Positions 1 through 8,182 are shown, counted from the stretch's first letter. The stretch is 11,096 nt of DNA from an uncultured Clostridia bacterium (GCA_947178045.1 CAMWWR010000024.1:1-11096), one strand, 5' to 3'. Notes: generated from the sequence alone by a model not told the origin. Made by a program: numbers and translations.

Positions 1-1191
1 GTTGTATGAATTCAGCTTCCCGGAAATATCCGCCGTGATGGAGGCCTGGCTGTCCGCCTTCTCAATCACTGCAAAAACGCCGGTGTGTGTATTTTCGTAA
101 TACATGCCGAAGAGCGGCATGCGGATCTGTTCCGTGTTCTCGCGGACCAGATACTCTGCGGAAACCGGATCGATGTTGTAGACAAACTGATTGTACTCGT
201 TCGCATCCTTCTTCCCGTTATTAAAGTAGATGATTGAGCCCGCGCCGTTCGGAACGAGCAGGTAGCCGTTCTCATCGACTCCCGCCGCGCCCATGTACCG
301 GAGCAGCTGCATGCGGTAAATCATACCGCCGCCATTCTCCTCGATATGGGAAACCGGCACGCGCACCATCAGCTTATCCCCGTTCAGCGTATACTCAAGC
401 GGAACCACGAAAAAGATCTGTTCCGCCCCCTCCGCCCCGGCCGCTTCCATATCCGCGATGAAGTCCTCCTGTGTGTAACCTGCTTCCTCCAGGGTGGCGT
501 TCATTTTGCGGAGGGTGGCCGGCGCGTTCTGGACGCTCTCCGGCAGCATCAAAAAGCCGTCAATGTCAGAATCCGTCGTATAACGGTTCCGCACATCACT
601 CGCCTGCTTCTTGGATTCCACCTTGGAAAGAAAACTCTCCAGACGCTCCGATGTGATGTAGAGCGGCACGATTCCGGTCTTGCTCTCCATATCGCCGAGC
701 GTGTACAATACCCGCAGACCGTTCGGGATGGCCTGCACCTCAAACTGTCCGCGCGAGGTACTGTAGCTGTAGGAATCGTAGGTCGTGCTTTTCCGGTTCT
801 GGTTGTAATAATCCAGAACAAACTGGGATTTCAGGTAATTCTTATTCAGGCCGCTCGCAACCGGATCCGCATCCGCAGCCGGGGGATTGGAATAGACCGT
901 GTGCCCCGTCCGCTTGTCGTACACTGCCGTATCGGCCGTCTCCATGTTGATGTAAAGCTTGAGGCTCTCGTTTTCCGCCGCCAGAACCATGCCTTCCACG
1001 GAAGGCGCCGCATCGCTTAACGCCTGAAACTCTGTTCCCTCCTCATAGGGCTCATTCTCAAGAAGATAGTCCTGATAGTCCCGGTAAAAGCGATAATGTA
1101 TCAGAGTGTACGATAAATATACGATCCCGATCAAAACCGCTACGGATACGATGCCCAGGATGATCTTCTTGATTGTACTCATTTTTTTCAT
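1..1191 (-). CDS. DUF5696 domain protein, N-terminal 397 residues (runs off left edge)
   Basis: The reading frame is open from an ATG at 1191 to base 1 with no stop, so the C-terminus is missing. The start is set by GGGGG at 1199-1203, 7 nt upstream. Residues 1-9 are basic and 10-31 form one hydrophobic helix with no cleavage site or lipobox, predicting an N-terminal anchor with the rest outside the cell. Family-like signatures: YSNPP (100-104) followed by an acidic DADPVASGLNK stretch, a beta-rich region to about 180, LVPNGAGSIIYFNNGK (312-327) and MPLFGMYY (358-365). I recognise these as DUF5696, a family of unknown function; the assignment is from memory of the pattern, not a search. Such proteins are usually longer, so a further domain probably lies to the left. 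It starts 12 nt after the YIP1 gene, as the last visible member of the importer operon. A polysaccharide-binding or processing role is inferred only from context. Confidence 0.8.
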   Translation of the reverse strand, partial: MKKMSTIKKIILGIVSVAVLIGIVYLSYTLIHYRFYRDYQDYLLENEPYEEGTEFQALSDAAPSVEGMVLAAENESLKLYINMETADTAVYDKRTGHTVYSNPPAADADPVASGLNKNYLKSQFVLDYYNQNRKSTTYDSYSYSTSRGQFEVQAIPNGLRVLYTLGDMESKTGIVPLYITSERLESFLSKVESKKQASDVRNRYTTDSDIDGFLMLPESVQNAPATLRKMNATLEEAGYTQEDFIADMEAAGAEGAEQIFFVVPLEYTLNGDKLMVRVPVSHIEENGGGMIYRMQLLRYMGAAGVDENGYLLVPNGAGSIIYFNNGKKDANEYNQFVYNIDPVSAEYLVRENTEQIRMPLFGMYYENTHTGVFAVIEKADSQASITADISGKLNSYN

Positions 1192-1203
1192 GCTCGCACC
1201 CCC

Positions 1204-1836
1204 TTAGTTCCGGAACAAGATTTCCGTATAGATACTGTAGATGAAGCCGTAAACCTGATTGACCAGATCCGAGAGCATCATCACGATAAACACGATGATC
1301 AGCATCGCGATGATGGTCAGCACCAAAGTCAGCATGGTTTTTGCCAGGGAGTAATTGTGCACGATCATGATGCCCGACATCGCGAGCAGCACCGTCCACG
1401 CCGTCCCGATCGTGATGATGATCGTGTAAAACCCTTCCTCATTCTGCGCGACAAACTGCGACACGAACGTCGCGAGCACATAGCAGAGCGTCATCGGAAC
1501 AAGGGAATAGCCGAGCGCCGTTGCGATATCCTTCAATCTGCCCTCCCCGTTCAGCAGGCAGGTGATCGACCAGTTGCCGACACAGAACAGAAGATACAAA
1601 AGCAGCACGCCGCCCAGGTTATCCAGGCTGTCCACGGTACGCGGATCGGTATCATTTACGATAAAGCTCGCCACCATCTTGTTCATCGAGTAGACAAGCG
1701 AGAAAAGTATCACGGACACTACCGCGAGCGGCACGCTCCCGCGCTCCCGGTGACGGATCTCATAGAAGCCGTCCATCGGATGCGTCAGCGTATAAAACAT
1801 ATATTTGACCTTCGCCTTCGAGAAATACTTACTCAT
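1204..1836 (-). CDS. YIP1-family five-helix membrane protein
   Basis: 210 residues. A short cytoplasmic-looking N-terminus contains HPMDGFYEIRHRERGS (19-34), a motif typical of bacterial YIP1-domain proteins. About five hydrophobic segments follow at roughly 36-59, 74-94, 107-130, 137-158 and 166-188. NGEGRLKDIA (96-105) between helices 2 and 3 is also family-like. YIP1-domain proteins are integral membrane proteins; the bacterial members have no established biochemical role. The ATG at 1836 overlaps the TGA of the upstream NHL gene (ATGA, 4 nt), and GGAGG lies about 11 nt upstream, so translation is probably coupled to the NHL protein. That coupling and near-equal dosage suggest the two act in one membrane complex (inference). 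No catalytic motif was seen. The family call is fairly firm; the function is unknown. Confidence 0.85.
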   Translation of the reverse strand: MSKYFSKAKVKYMFYTLTHPMDGFYEIRHRERGSVPLAVVSVILFSLVYSMNKMVASFIVNDTDPRTVDSLDNLGGVLLLYLLFCVGNWSITCLLNGEGRLKDIATALGYSLVPMTLCYVLATFVSQFVAQNEEGFYTIIITIGTAWTVLLAMSGIMIVHNYSLAKTMLTLVLTIIAMLIIVFIVMMLSDLVNQVYGFIYSIYTEILFRN

Positions 1837-3332
1837 ACGTCAAACGCACCTCCCTCCTCCTCATAGACTCCCTTTTTCTTCTTGCGGTATTTCAGGACAA
1901 AGACAACCGCCACGATGACCGCCAGCAGTCCGGTCAGGATATAGCCGAGATATTCTTTCAGGAATTCGTTGCGGTATCTGCGGTAGGCGACGGAATAATA
2001 CTGGCGGCTCATCCCGAGCTTTAAGTATTTCATCGCCCTCTCATTGTCCCCGGCTGTCAGATACGCCTTTCCGATGCCGACATTGGCAAGCTCATTGTTC
2101 TCGTCAAGCATGAGCACCTGCTTCCACATATCGACCGCCAGCGTCTCGTCGCCGTCATAGCGGAGCCCGACCGCCTCGTTGATCAGCCTCCCGTAAGGCG
2201 TTTCCTTGAACACGAGGAGTTCCTTGCGGTAGGAATCCAGCACGATAACCTTATCGCCCACCGCCTCGATTGCCACCGGCGTCGTGAACGTGCCGGCCTG
2301 CGTTCCAAGGCCTCCGAAAATATAGAGAAGGTTTCCCTCGTGGTCGTAGGTGAAAATACGCCCGCGCCTGGAATCCAGCAGAGAGTAGATCCCCTTGTCG
2401 CGGTACACGACATCGACGATTCTGGATACGCCGCTGTAGTCCGATGTGCCGCTCGTGACCAGATCCCCGCCGACATTCCCGTTCTCGCCCTTGCGGATGA
2501 CATCCTGCCCCTTCGGGTTCAGGCAGCGGACCGCCTGCTTTCCCCATGTATCAACATTGGATGCGTAGACAAAGCCCTTCTGGTCGATGTCGATGCCGGT
2601 GAACTCGGTCGGGATGAACAGAAGCTGTTTGCTCCTCTGGGCCTTCGTCGAAAGCTTTCTCCAGATCTTATCCCACACGGACACGTTCACCTCGATCGTG
2701 CCGAAGAATCCCGTGAATTCGTCCTGCTCAAATACCATGATGCCCTGGAACATATTCTTTGCGATGCAGTAAACGCGGTCTGCGTAGTCCACGGTAATCT
2801 TCAGCGGTACGAACAAGAAGTTCTCCGGCAATACATCCGCCTCCGGATTCTCGATGATCTTGACAAAGGAGAGATCTGATTCCTCCAGCACGACAATGCG
2901 GTGGTTCTCGGAATCCGCGATATAGATCTGCCCATTCTGGGAAACACACACGCCGTTCGGCTGGTTGAACTTCTCCTGCACGCCATCGCGGACAAAACCA
3001 TTGATCTCGCGAACTGCACTTGAAAGTTTGCTGTCAACCTCCACGATCCGGTGGTTGCCCGTATCCGCGATGTAGATATTTCCGCCCGGCGACACGCACA
3101 GATCCTGCGGGCTCAAAAAGCTTCCCACGCCGATCGTCGTACCGGAAACACTGGTATCCGGGATGTACGGGGCCGGAGTAAAGACAATATCTTCCCAATA
3201 ATCGTAGTTGTAGGAATCATACGGCACGGTGCTGTCCGCCCGGACTGCGACCTCCGGCGTCAGAAGGCAGACGGAAAGGACTGCGAGCATGATTTTTTTC
3301 CAAAGCTTTGCTTTTGATTTCATATTTTTCAT
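1833..3332 (-). CDS. NHL-repeat beta-propeller / TPR-like protein with C-terminal membrane anchor
   Basis: 499 residues. A Sec signal peptide spans about 1-32 (basic start, hydrophobic core, VAVRA before the cut); Cys22 is followed by LLTPE and preceded by Val, so it is not a lipobox. Two clear NHL repeats occur at about 72-100 and 124-150, each with G-x-IYIAD followed by NHRIV. Degenerate propeller blades continue to about 375 (for example YASNVDTWG, YSLLDSRRGRIFTYD and VIVLDSYRKELLVF). Residues about 380-450 are helical and TPR-like (GIGKAYLTAGDNERAMKYL). A single membrane helix at about 461-481 precedes a KYRKKKK stop-transfer tail, predicting a type I protein with its propeller outside. 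NHL propellers usually bind ligands or proteins; nothing here demonstrates catalysis. The ATG at 3332 has AAGGAGG 6 nt upstream. The gene lies between the permease and YIP1 genes, suggesting a scaffold or sensor for the importer (inference). Confidence 0.87.
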   Translation of the reverse strand: MKNMKSKAKLWKKIMLAVLSVCLLTPEVAVRADSTVPYDSYNYDYWEDIVFTPAPYIPDTSVSGTTIGVGSFLSPQDLCVSPGGNIYIADTGNHRIVEVDSKLSSAVREINGFVRDGVQEKFNQPNGVCVSQNGQIYIADSENHRIVVLEESDLSFVKIIENPEADVLPENFLFVPLKITVDYADRVYCIAKNMFQGIMVFEQDEFTGFFGTIEVNVSVWDKIWRKLSTKAQRSKQLLFIPTEFTGIDIDQKGFVYASNVDTWGKQAVRCLNPKGQDVIRKGENGNVGGDLVTSGTSDYSGVSRIVDVVYRDKGIYSLLDSRRGRIFTYDHEGNLLYIFGGLGTQAGTFTTPVAIEAVGDKVIVLDSYRKELLVFKETPYGRLINEAVGLRYDGDETLAVDMWKQVLMLDENNELANVGIGKAYLTAGDNERAMKYLKLGMSRQYYSVAYRRYRNEFLKEYLGYILTGLLAVIVAVVFVLKYRKKKKGVYEEEGGAFDV

Positions 3333-3343
3333 GTCCCCCCTCC

Positions 3344-4237
3344 TTAGTCTTTCATACCGGACGTGGTCATTGTCTCGATGACATTGCTCTGGCAGATCAG
3401 GAAGAAAATGATCGGCACTGCCGCAATGATAAAGGAAACCGCGGCTGCTGCGCCGGCTCTCGCCGTACCGCCCGCCGTAATCTGCTGCAATGCGTACTGC
3501 AGAGGCTTAAGCTCCTCGCTACGCAAAAACTGATTGCCGGTCTGCGCCCACATCTGCTGGAACTGGAAGATCGCGAGCGTCAGCCAGGCCGGCTTGACGT
3601 TCGGCATGACCATCGTCCAGAACGTCTTGAACTCCGAAGCGCCGTCAAGCCGCGACGATTCGAGCAGCGAGTCCGGAATCTGTTCCATAAACTGCTTCAT
3701 CAGGTAGAGGCCCATGCCGTACTGCCACGGCGGCAAAATAACCGCGAGGTATGTATTGTTCATGCCAAGCCAGGTGATGATCATATAGTTCGGTATCTGC
3801 GTAACCGTGTACGAGAACATCATCGAGAGCACGACCAGGCTGAATATAATCTTCTTGCCCGGGAACTGATGCTTCGCGAGCGGATATGCCGCGAACGATG
3901 CCACGATGACATGGCCGATCGTGCCGCCTGCCGTGATGATAATCGTGTTGAGTATGTACCGCGAGAACGGCACCCACGAATCGTTCATCAGAACAAACAG
4001 GTCGGTAAAGTTCTCCGATGTCGGATTCTTTACAAAAATCTTCGGCGGATACTGAAAAATTTCATCCAGCGGCTTCATCGCGTTATTGACGATCATGACA
4101 AGCGGCAATGCCATAAAGACGCCGCAGATAAACATCAGGAAGAAAAGCAATCCGTTTCCGGCCTTCGAGCGGTTGAGCTGCTTCTGCTTTTTGTAATTTA
4201 CTTTTTTCGGTTTTTTGTATCCCGCTTTTTCTGCCAA
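3344..4237 (-). CDS. Carbohydrate ABC transporter permease, MalG/YtcP type
   Basis: 297 residues of inner-membrane permease. A basic lysine-rich N-terminus (1-28) is followed by about six hydrophobic segments. The EAA loop that contacts the ATPase is visible at about 192-214 (LLESSRLDGASEF, then MP and NVKPAW), with the conserved Gly at the expected place. It should pair with the next permease upstream to form the import channel. The start is TTG at 4237, directly after the upstream gene's TAA (TAATTG); the next in-frame Met lies inside the first membrane helix, so TTG is preferred. GGGGG at 4243-4247 is 5 nt upstream. Its own TAA at 3344-3346 overlaps the AAGGAGG ribosome site of the NHL gene. 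MalG/YtcP-type partners normally import di- or oligosaccharides; mannan oligosaccharides are inferred from the nearby mannanase. Confidence 0.93.
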   Translation of the reverse strand: MAEKAGYKKPKKVNYKKQKQLNRSKAGNGLLFFLMFICGVFMALPLVMIVNNAMKPLDEIFQYPPKIFVKNPTSENFTDLFVLMNDSWVPFSRYILNTIIITAGGTIGHVIVASFAAYPLAKHQFPGKKIIFSLVVLSMMFSYTVTQIPNYMIITWLGMNNTYLAVILPPWQYGMGLYLMKQFMEQIPDSLLESSRLDGASEFKTFWTMVMPNVKPAWLTLAIFQFQQMWAQTGNQFLRSEELKPLQYALQQITAGGTARAGAAAAVSFIIAAVPIIFFLICQSNVIETMTTSGMKD

Positions 4238-5218
4238 TTACTCCCCCACCCTTCCTAATATTTTTTGTACAAGCTTGTTTGTCCCAACCATTAAAAGGAA
4301 CAGAACCGTTGCGATCGCCGACGCATAGCCCATCTCAAACCGCGTCGTGCCGTAGTCGAGCAGATGCGTGACGATCGTCGCGCCCGCGTAGTTGACCGAC
4401 GGGTTGCCGGCGAGCTGGATCGAGATGTCCGCCACCGCGAACGACTGCGTGATCTGCATGACCGCGCCGAACATGAGCTGCGGCTTCATCGAAGGCAGCG
4501 TGACATACCAGAGCTCCTGCCAGCGGTTCTTCACGCCGTCCATCGCGGCCGCCTCATACAGCGACTTATCCACGGTCTGAAGACCGGCGATGAACGAGAG
4601 GAAGCCTGTGCCGAGCGACAGCCACAGCTGCACGATGACGAGCACCGGAAGCACATATTTCTCCGTCTGCATCCAGAGGATCGGCTCGTCGATAAAGCCC
4701 CACTTGATCAGCATACCGTTGAGCCATCCGGTGCGCCCAGGGTTCAGGATGATGTTCCAGACAAGGTACGCCTGGCCGCAGATCGACGGCGCGTAGAAGA
4801 TCAGCGTCAAAAACGCTCTCATCTTCCCGCGGAACTCGTTGATGATCCAGGCGAACAGCACGCACAGGATGTAGCTGACCGGCCCGGTGATCACGGCAAA
4901 CAGAAGCGTGTTCTTGAGCGCGATCATGAAAATATCATCGTCGAGAAACAGCTTGATATAGTTTTTCCAGCCGACGAACGTCGGAGCCTCCAGCATGTTG
5001 AAATAGGTAAAGCTAAAACCCATCGAGACAAGCACCGGCGCGATCGTGAAAAAGGTGAACAGGATCAGGTACGGCGCGAGCATGATGTAGGAGATTTTGT
5101 TCCTCTTGATGCGGAACCAGAGCCTGCCCTGCTTTTTCGCCTTCTCAAGATTCGCATCCATAGCCGCGGCCGCCGCCTTGTTTTCAGCTGCCGGTACAGT
5201 TTCAGTATTCTTTGCCAT
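4238..5218 (-). CDS. Sugar ABC transporter permease, MalF/LplB type
   Basis: 326 residues. A soluble Ala/Lys-rich N-terminus (1-40) precedes about six membrane segments, beginning with ISYIMLAPYLILFTFF at about 42-57. The family EAA loop is at about 222-245: YEAAAMDGVKNRWQ, then LPSMKP, with the conserved Glu-Ala-Ala and the Gly three residues on. APYLILFTFF, GWKNY and the PGRTGWLN loop resemble the LplB-type permeases common in Bacillota polysaccharide loci. The ATG at 5218 has a GGGAGG ribosome site about 9 nt upstream. It begins 18 nt after the binding-protein stop (TAG at 5237-5239) and abuts the second permease with no spacer. No ATP-binding subunit is encoded in the window; such importers often share an MsmX-type ATPase encoded elsewhere (established for several Bacillota; not testable here). 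Confidence 0.94.
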   Translation of the reverse strand: MAKNTETVPAAENKAAAAAMDANLEKAKKQGRLWFRIKRNKISYIMLAPYLILFTFFTIAPVLVSMGFSFTYFNMLEAPTFVGWKNYIKLFLDDDIFMIALKNTLLFAVITGPVSYILCVLFAWIINEFRGKMRAFLTLIFYAPSICGQAYLVWNIILNPGRTGWLNGMLIKWGFIDEPILWMQTEKYVLPVLVIVQLWLSLGTGFLSFIAGLQTVDKSLYEAAAMDGVKNRWQELWYVTLPSMKPQLMFGAVMQITQSFAVADISIQLAGNPSVNYAGATIVTHLLDYGTTRFEMGYASAIATVLFLLMVGTNKLVQKILGRVGE

Positions 5219-5236
5219 CCAAAGCTCCCTCCCCCT

Positions 5237-8173
5237 CTATTTATTTTCCTTGTAAAGCGGCAGCCCGAATTCCTCCCGCTTGTAATCAATCTCCGCGTTG
5301 ATCAGGAGCACCTTATCCATCAGCTCCTCTCGCGGCGACACGGAATCGCTCTCGGTCGTGACGCGGTAGAACGCATTGTTGACATTTCGCCACGAGAAGT
5401 AGCCGCCCGGCACCTGCGGGATTCCCTGCACCTGCGCGAACTGCTTCATCAGCGCGTCGCGCTCCGTGTTCGGCCACGGCAGCGCCTGGAATGCCTCGAT
5501 GTTCGCGGTCGCGATACGCGCCGCCGCACCCATCAGCGACTCCATCTCACGGCCGTAGGAAATCTGCGTGTCCGCGGAGGTCCACCATTTCAAAAATTCC
5601 CACGAAGCTTCCAGATCCCTGTTTTCCTTCATGGCGACGCACGCCTGGCCGGAGCTGCCGACCGCATTGCCGATCGTGCCGTCCGGGTTTTTGACGCCCG
5701 GCACCGGGGCCATGCCCCACAGACCCTTGATATCCGGCGCGGATACCTGCAGGTTGTTGTACAGCGTGTAGTCGGCGATGATGATCGGGCACTCGCCAAG
5801 GCGGAAGCGCTCATCCACGACCGTGGACTGATCCAGCTTGTAATCGGTGTAGAACTCGCAGTATTCCTTGAACGCGTTGATCGCCTCGTCGGAATCGAGC
5901 GCGGAGCGGGACGCATCCTCGTTGTAGTAGACGCCGCCGTTCTGGTAGAGCAGCATCGCGAACACGTTCTCGCCCGGAAGCATACCGATCTCCATCTGGT
6001 TTTTGCTCAAAACCGTCATGACAACCTTGACCTCATCCCATGTCTTCGGAACCTCAAGGCCAAGCTCCTTCAAAATATCCTTGCGGTAGAACATCATCGG
6101 GAACGTCTGCGTCTCCGGCAGACCGTAGGTCGCGCCGCCAAACTGGTACGAAACCATCGCGCTCGGGTAGAAACGGCTGACAACCTCATCCAGATCCTCA
6201 AACTGGCTCAAATCCGCCACGGCGTTTCTCAGGCCGTAATTCATCGGCAGGTCATTGCCGACCTGAATCGCGACGTCCGGCCCCTGCCCGGCGAGCGTCG
6301 CCTGCAGAAGCGTACCCATATCGACGATCATGACGTTGACGCTGATGCCCTTCTCGCTTGTAAAGGTTTTATCAATCAGCGACTTGATGACGTTCGCCTG
6401 GTCGCGGCCCGACCCGACCCACAGAGTAATCGAGCGTGCATCGCCTGCGGCAACATTGCCGATCTGGTTGTAATCGACGATAAACGAATAATACAGTCTT
6501 GTAAACTCATACAGGATTCTCTTCCAGAAACCGTTGTTCGCCGTCGTCACCTTCTGGCCCGGGGAGTAAACATAGATCGTGTCGAGCTGCAGCGGCTGCT
6601 CGAGCGCGGTATTCACCCATGTGCCGAGCGCGCGGACGTTGATCTTGTAGGACGAAATGACCTTGACGAAGCGCTCCGGATCTTTGACAAGCTCCTCGAG
6701 CTGGTCGCGCATCGTGATGAGCGCCGTCTCCTTGTCGCTGCTCTTGCCCGTAACGGCCCGCAGCTCCTTTATCACCTCGTCGATCTGGACCATGACGGCT
6801 TCCATCTCGCCCTTGATCTCCGGCAGCGACGCCTCGATCTGGTAATCGCGGTACGCGTCCGGCGTCACGCCTGTGATGCGGATGATCTTGCGGTAGATCG
6901 CATTCAGCTGCGTCATGCTGTCAGAAACCTTGCTGATAATATCGGAAAACTCGCCGAGCACCGTCTGCATCCGCAGCGTGTGGCGCCCCGCCGTAAGATA
7001 GAACCGGTACGCCTCGCCGCCATCATTCTCAAGCGTGTCGAGCCGCCATGTCTGCGAATAGGTAAAGCCGTAGTCGCTGAGCTCCTCGAACGGCACCTCT
7101 CCGTCGATCATAATCTTTCTGGAAACATAGAGCCCCTTGACAAAGTTCTGTCTGGCATGGAACCCGATGTTGTAATAGCCGGTCTCCGGCACGTCAAATT
7201 CCCACTCGATCCACTGGTTTACCAGCCGCCAGGAATTGCCGCCGATCGTATTGTTTAAAAGCTCTTTCGCGCTGGAAGGATAAACGCCCGGGGAGGACTG
7301 ATCCTGTACCGGGTAGAGCATCTGTGAGGAGGTCTTTACCGCGTTCTCCGCCTCGATGCGGATATACTGCCCCGTTGTGTCCGAGGCTCCCGCCGCATCC
7401 CAGGCCGCCTTCTGCGACGCGTAATCCGCAACCGCCGGCGGGTTTGCGAGCGTCAGCTGACCAAGCAGCATCGGCTCGCGCTGGGATACGATCGTGATCG
7501 TGTGTTTCCCCGCGGTCAGATAGACCGAAAGCCTGCTTGTGATATAGCCGTCCGCATCGTAGAGATAGCTGGTCATCCACTCCGGCTCCTCCGCCATCGA
7601 AGGCTTCAAGTCGTTGCCCTGATTGTCCTTCACCCAGTTTTTCACAAGGACGCCGTCCTTGTTGACCACCGTGTCCGTCACCGTGTTTCTCCATACACGC
7701 TGGAATTCCACGAGCGCCAGCTCATTGTAAGGCAGCTTCCCGTCGATGAAAAACGCCCTCTGGATGTCCGCCGAATTCCCCGCCGTCGGAAAATAATTCA
7801 CGGCGATGTCGTAGAATCCCTCGGTCCGGATATCGACCTCAAACTCGATCAGACCCTGCTCCTCCGTCCGGACAGAGCGGCCGGATTCCGCCCCGCCATC
7901 CTCGCAGACAACCGGCTCCGTCTCCACCCCCGCGGCGTCGACATACCGGACATAGTCCGCCGCATGGATGACATACTCATCGGTCGGCCTGATGTCCTGA
8001 AACTGCGCCACATACTCCTCGTAGCTGAGCATGGTATCGTCGATGGAATATGTGCTGACGATTTCCTCGTAATCGTCCAGCGCCATATCCGTCTTTGCTT
8101 CCACGGTGGTCACCGGCGATATGATCATTGCTGCCACAAGTGAAAATGCGGCGATTCTTTTTCGCGTTTTCAT
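5237..8173 (-). CDS. Giant ABC solute-binding protein with two N-terminal carbohydrate-binding-like domains
   Basis: 978 residues from the ATG at 8173; a longer reading to 8290 is rejected because only this start has GGAGG (8183-8187) at 9 nt and a following signal peptide (KTRKR, hydrophobic core, cut near VEA-KTD). No lipobox Cys is present; the first Cys is residue 90. Domain A (about 66-243) and domain B (about 268-410) are related beta-sandwich modules: RTEGFYDIAV / PETGYYNIGF, FFIDGKLPYNEL / IMIDGEVPFEEL, and LTAGKHTITI / LTAGRHTLRM. Domain B starts with YIRIEAENA, as CBM6/CBM35-like domains do. Residues about 411-575 are mainly helical. A classic extracellular sugar-binding domain follows (about 581-970: ITLWVGSGR, GQGPDVAIQVGND, YGLPETQTFPMMFYRKDIL, WEFLKWWTS). 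Ordinary members are about 420-550 residues, so roughly half of this protein is extra. It should deliver oligosaccharides to the two permeases just downstream; the ligand is inferred to be manno-oligosaccharide. Confidence 0.92.
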   Translation of the reverse strand: MKTRKRIAAFSLVAAMIISPVTTVEAKTDMALDDYEEIVSTYSIDDTMLSYEEYVAQFQDIRPTDEYVIHAADYVRYVDAAGVETEPVVCEDGGAESGRSVRTEEQGLIEFEVDIRTEGFYDIAVNYFPTAGNSADIQRAFFIDGKLPYNELALVEFQRVWRNTVTDTVVNKDGVLVKNWVKDNQGNDLKPSMAEEPEWMTSYLYDADGYITSRLSVYLTAGKHTITIVSQREPMLLGQLTLANPPAVADYASQKAAWDAAGASDTTGQYIRIEAENAVKTSSQMLYPVQDQSSPGVYPSSAKELLNNTIGGNSWRLVNQWIEWEFDVPETGYYNIGFHARQNFVKGLYVSRKIMIDGEVPFEELSDYGFTYSQTWRLDTLENDGGEAYRFYLTAGRHTLRMQTVLGEFSDIISKVSDSMTQLNAIYRKIIRITGVTPDAYRDYQIEASLPEIKGEMEAVMVQIDEVIKELRAVTGKSSDKETALITMRDQLEELVKDPERFVKVISSYKINVRALGTWVNTALEQPLQLDTIYVYSPGQKVTTANNGFWKRILYEFTRLYYSFIVDYNQIGNVAAGDARSITLWVGSGRDQANVIKSLIDKTFTSEKGISVNVMIVDMGTLLQATLAGQGPDVAIQVGNDLPMNYGLRNAVADLSQFEDLDEVVSRFYPSAMVSYQFGGATYGLPETQTFPMMFYRKDILKELGLEVPKTWDEVKVVMTVLSKNQMEIGMLPGENVFAMLLYQNGGVYYNEDASRSALDSDEAINAFKEYCEFYTDYKLDQSTVVDERFRLGECPIIIADYTLYNNLQVSAPDIKGLWGMAPVPGVKNPDGTIGNAVGSSGQACVAMKENRDLEASWEFLKWWTSADTQISYGREMESLMGAAARIATANIEAFQALPWPNTERDALMKQFAQVQGIPQVPGGYFSWRNVNNAFYRVTTESDSVSPREELMDKVLLINAEIDYKREEFGLPLYKENK

Positions 8174-8182
8174 ACCCAACAT

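Noticed and set aside
346..1020. A 224-codon plus-strand open frame opposite the DUF5696 gene
   Set aside because: The minus strand here encodes a continuous protein with family signatures; the plus frame is Arg/His/Val-rich without a domain.
3308..4258. A 316-codon plus-strand open frame opposite the second permease
   Set aside because: Low-complexity Arg/His-rich product, no ribosome site of note and complete overlap with a clear permease.
4364..7258. A 964-codon open frame on the plus strand, opposite the permease and binding-protein genes
   Set aside because: Its product is Arg/His/Asp/Leu-rich without domains. It crosses two well-recognised genes on the other strand, and such long antisense frames arise from GC-biased codon use.
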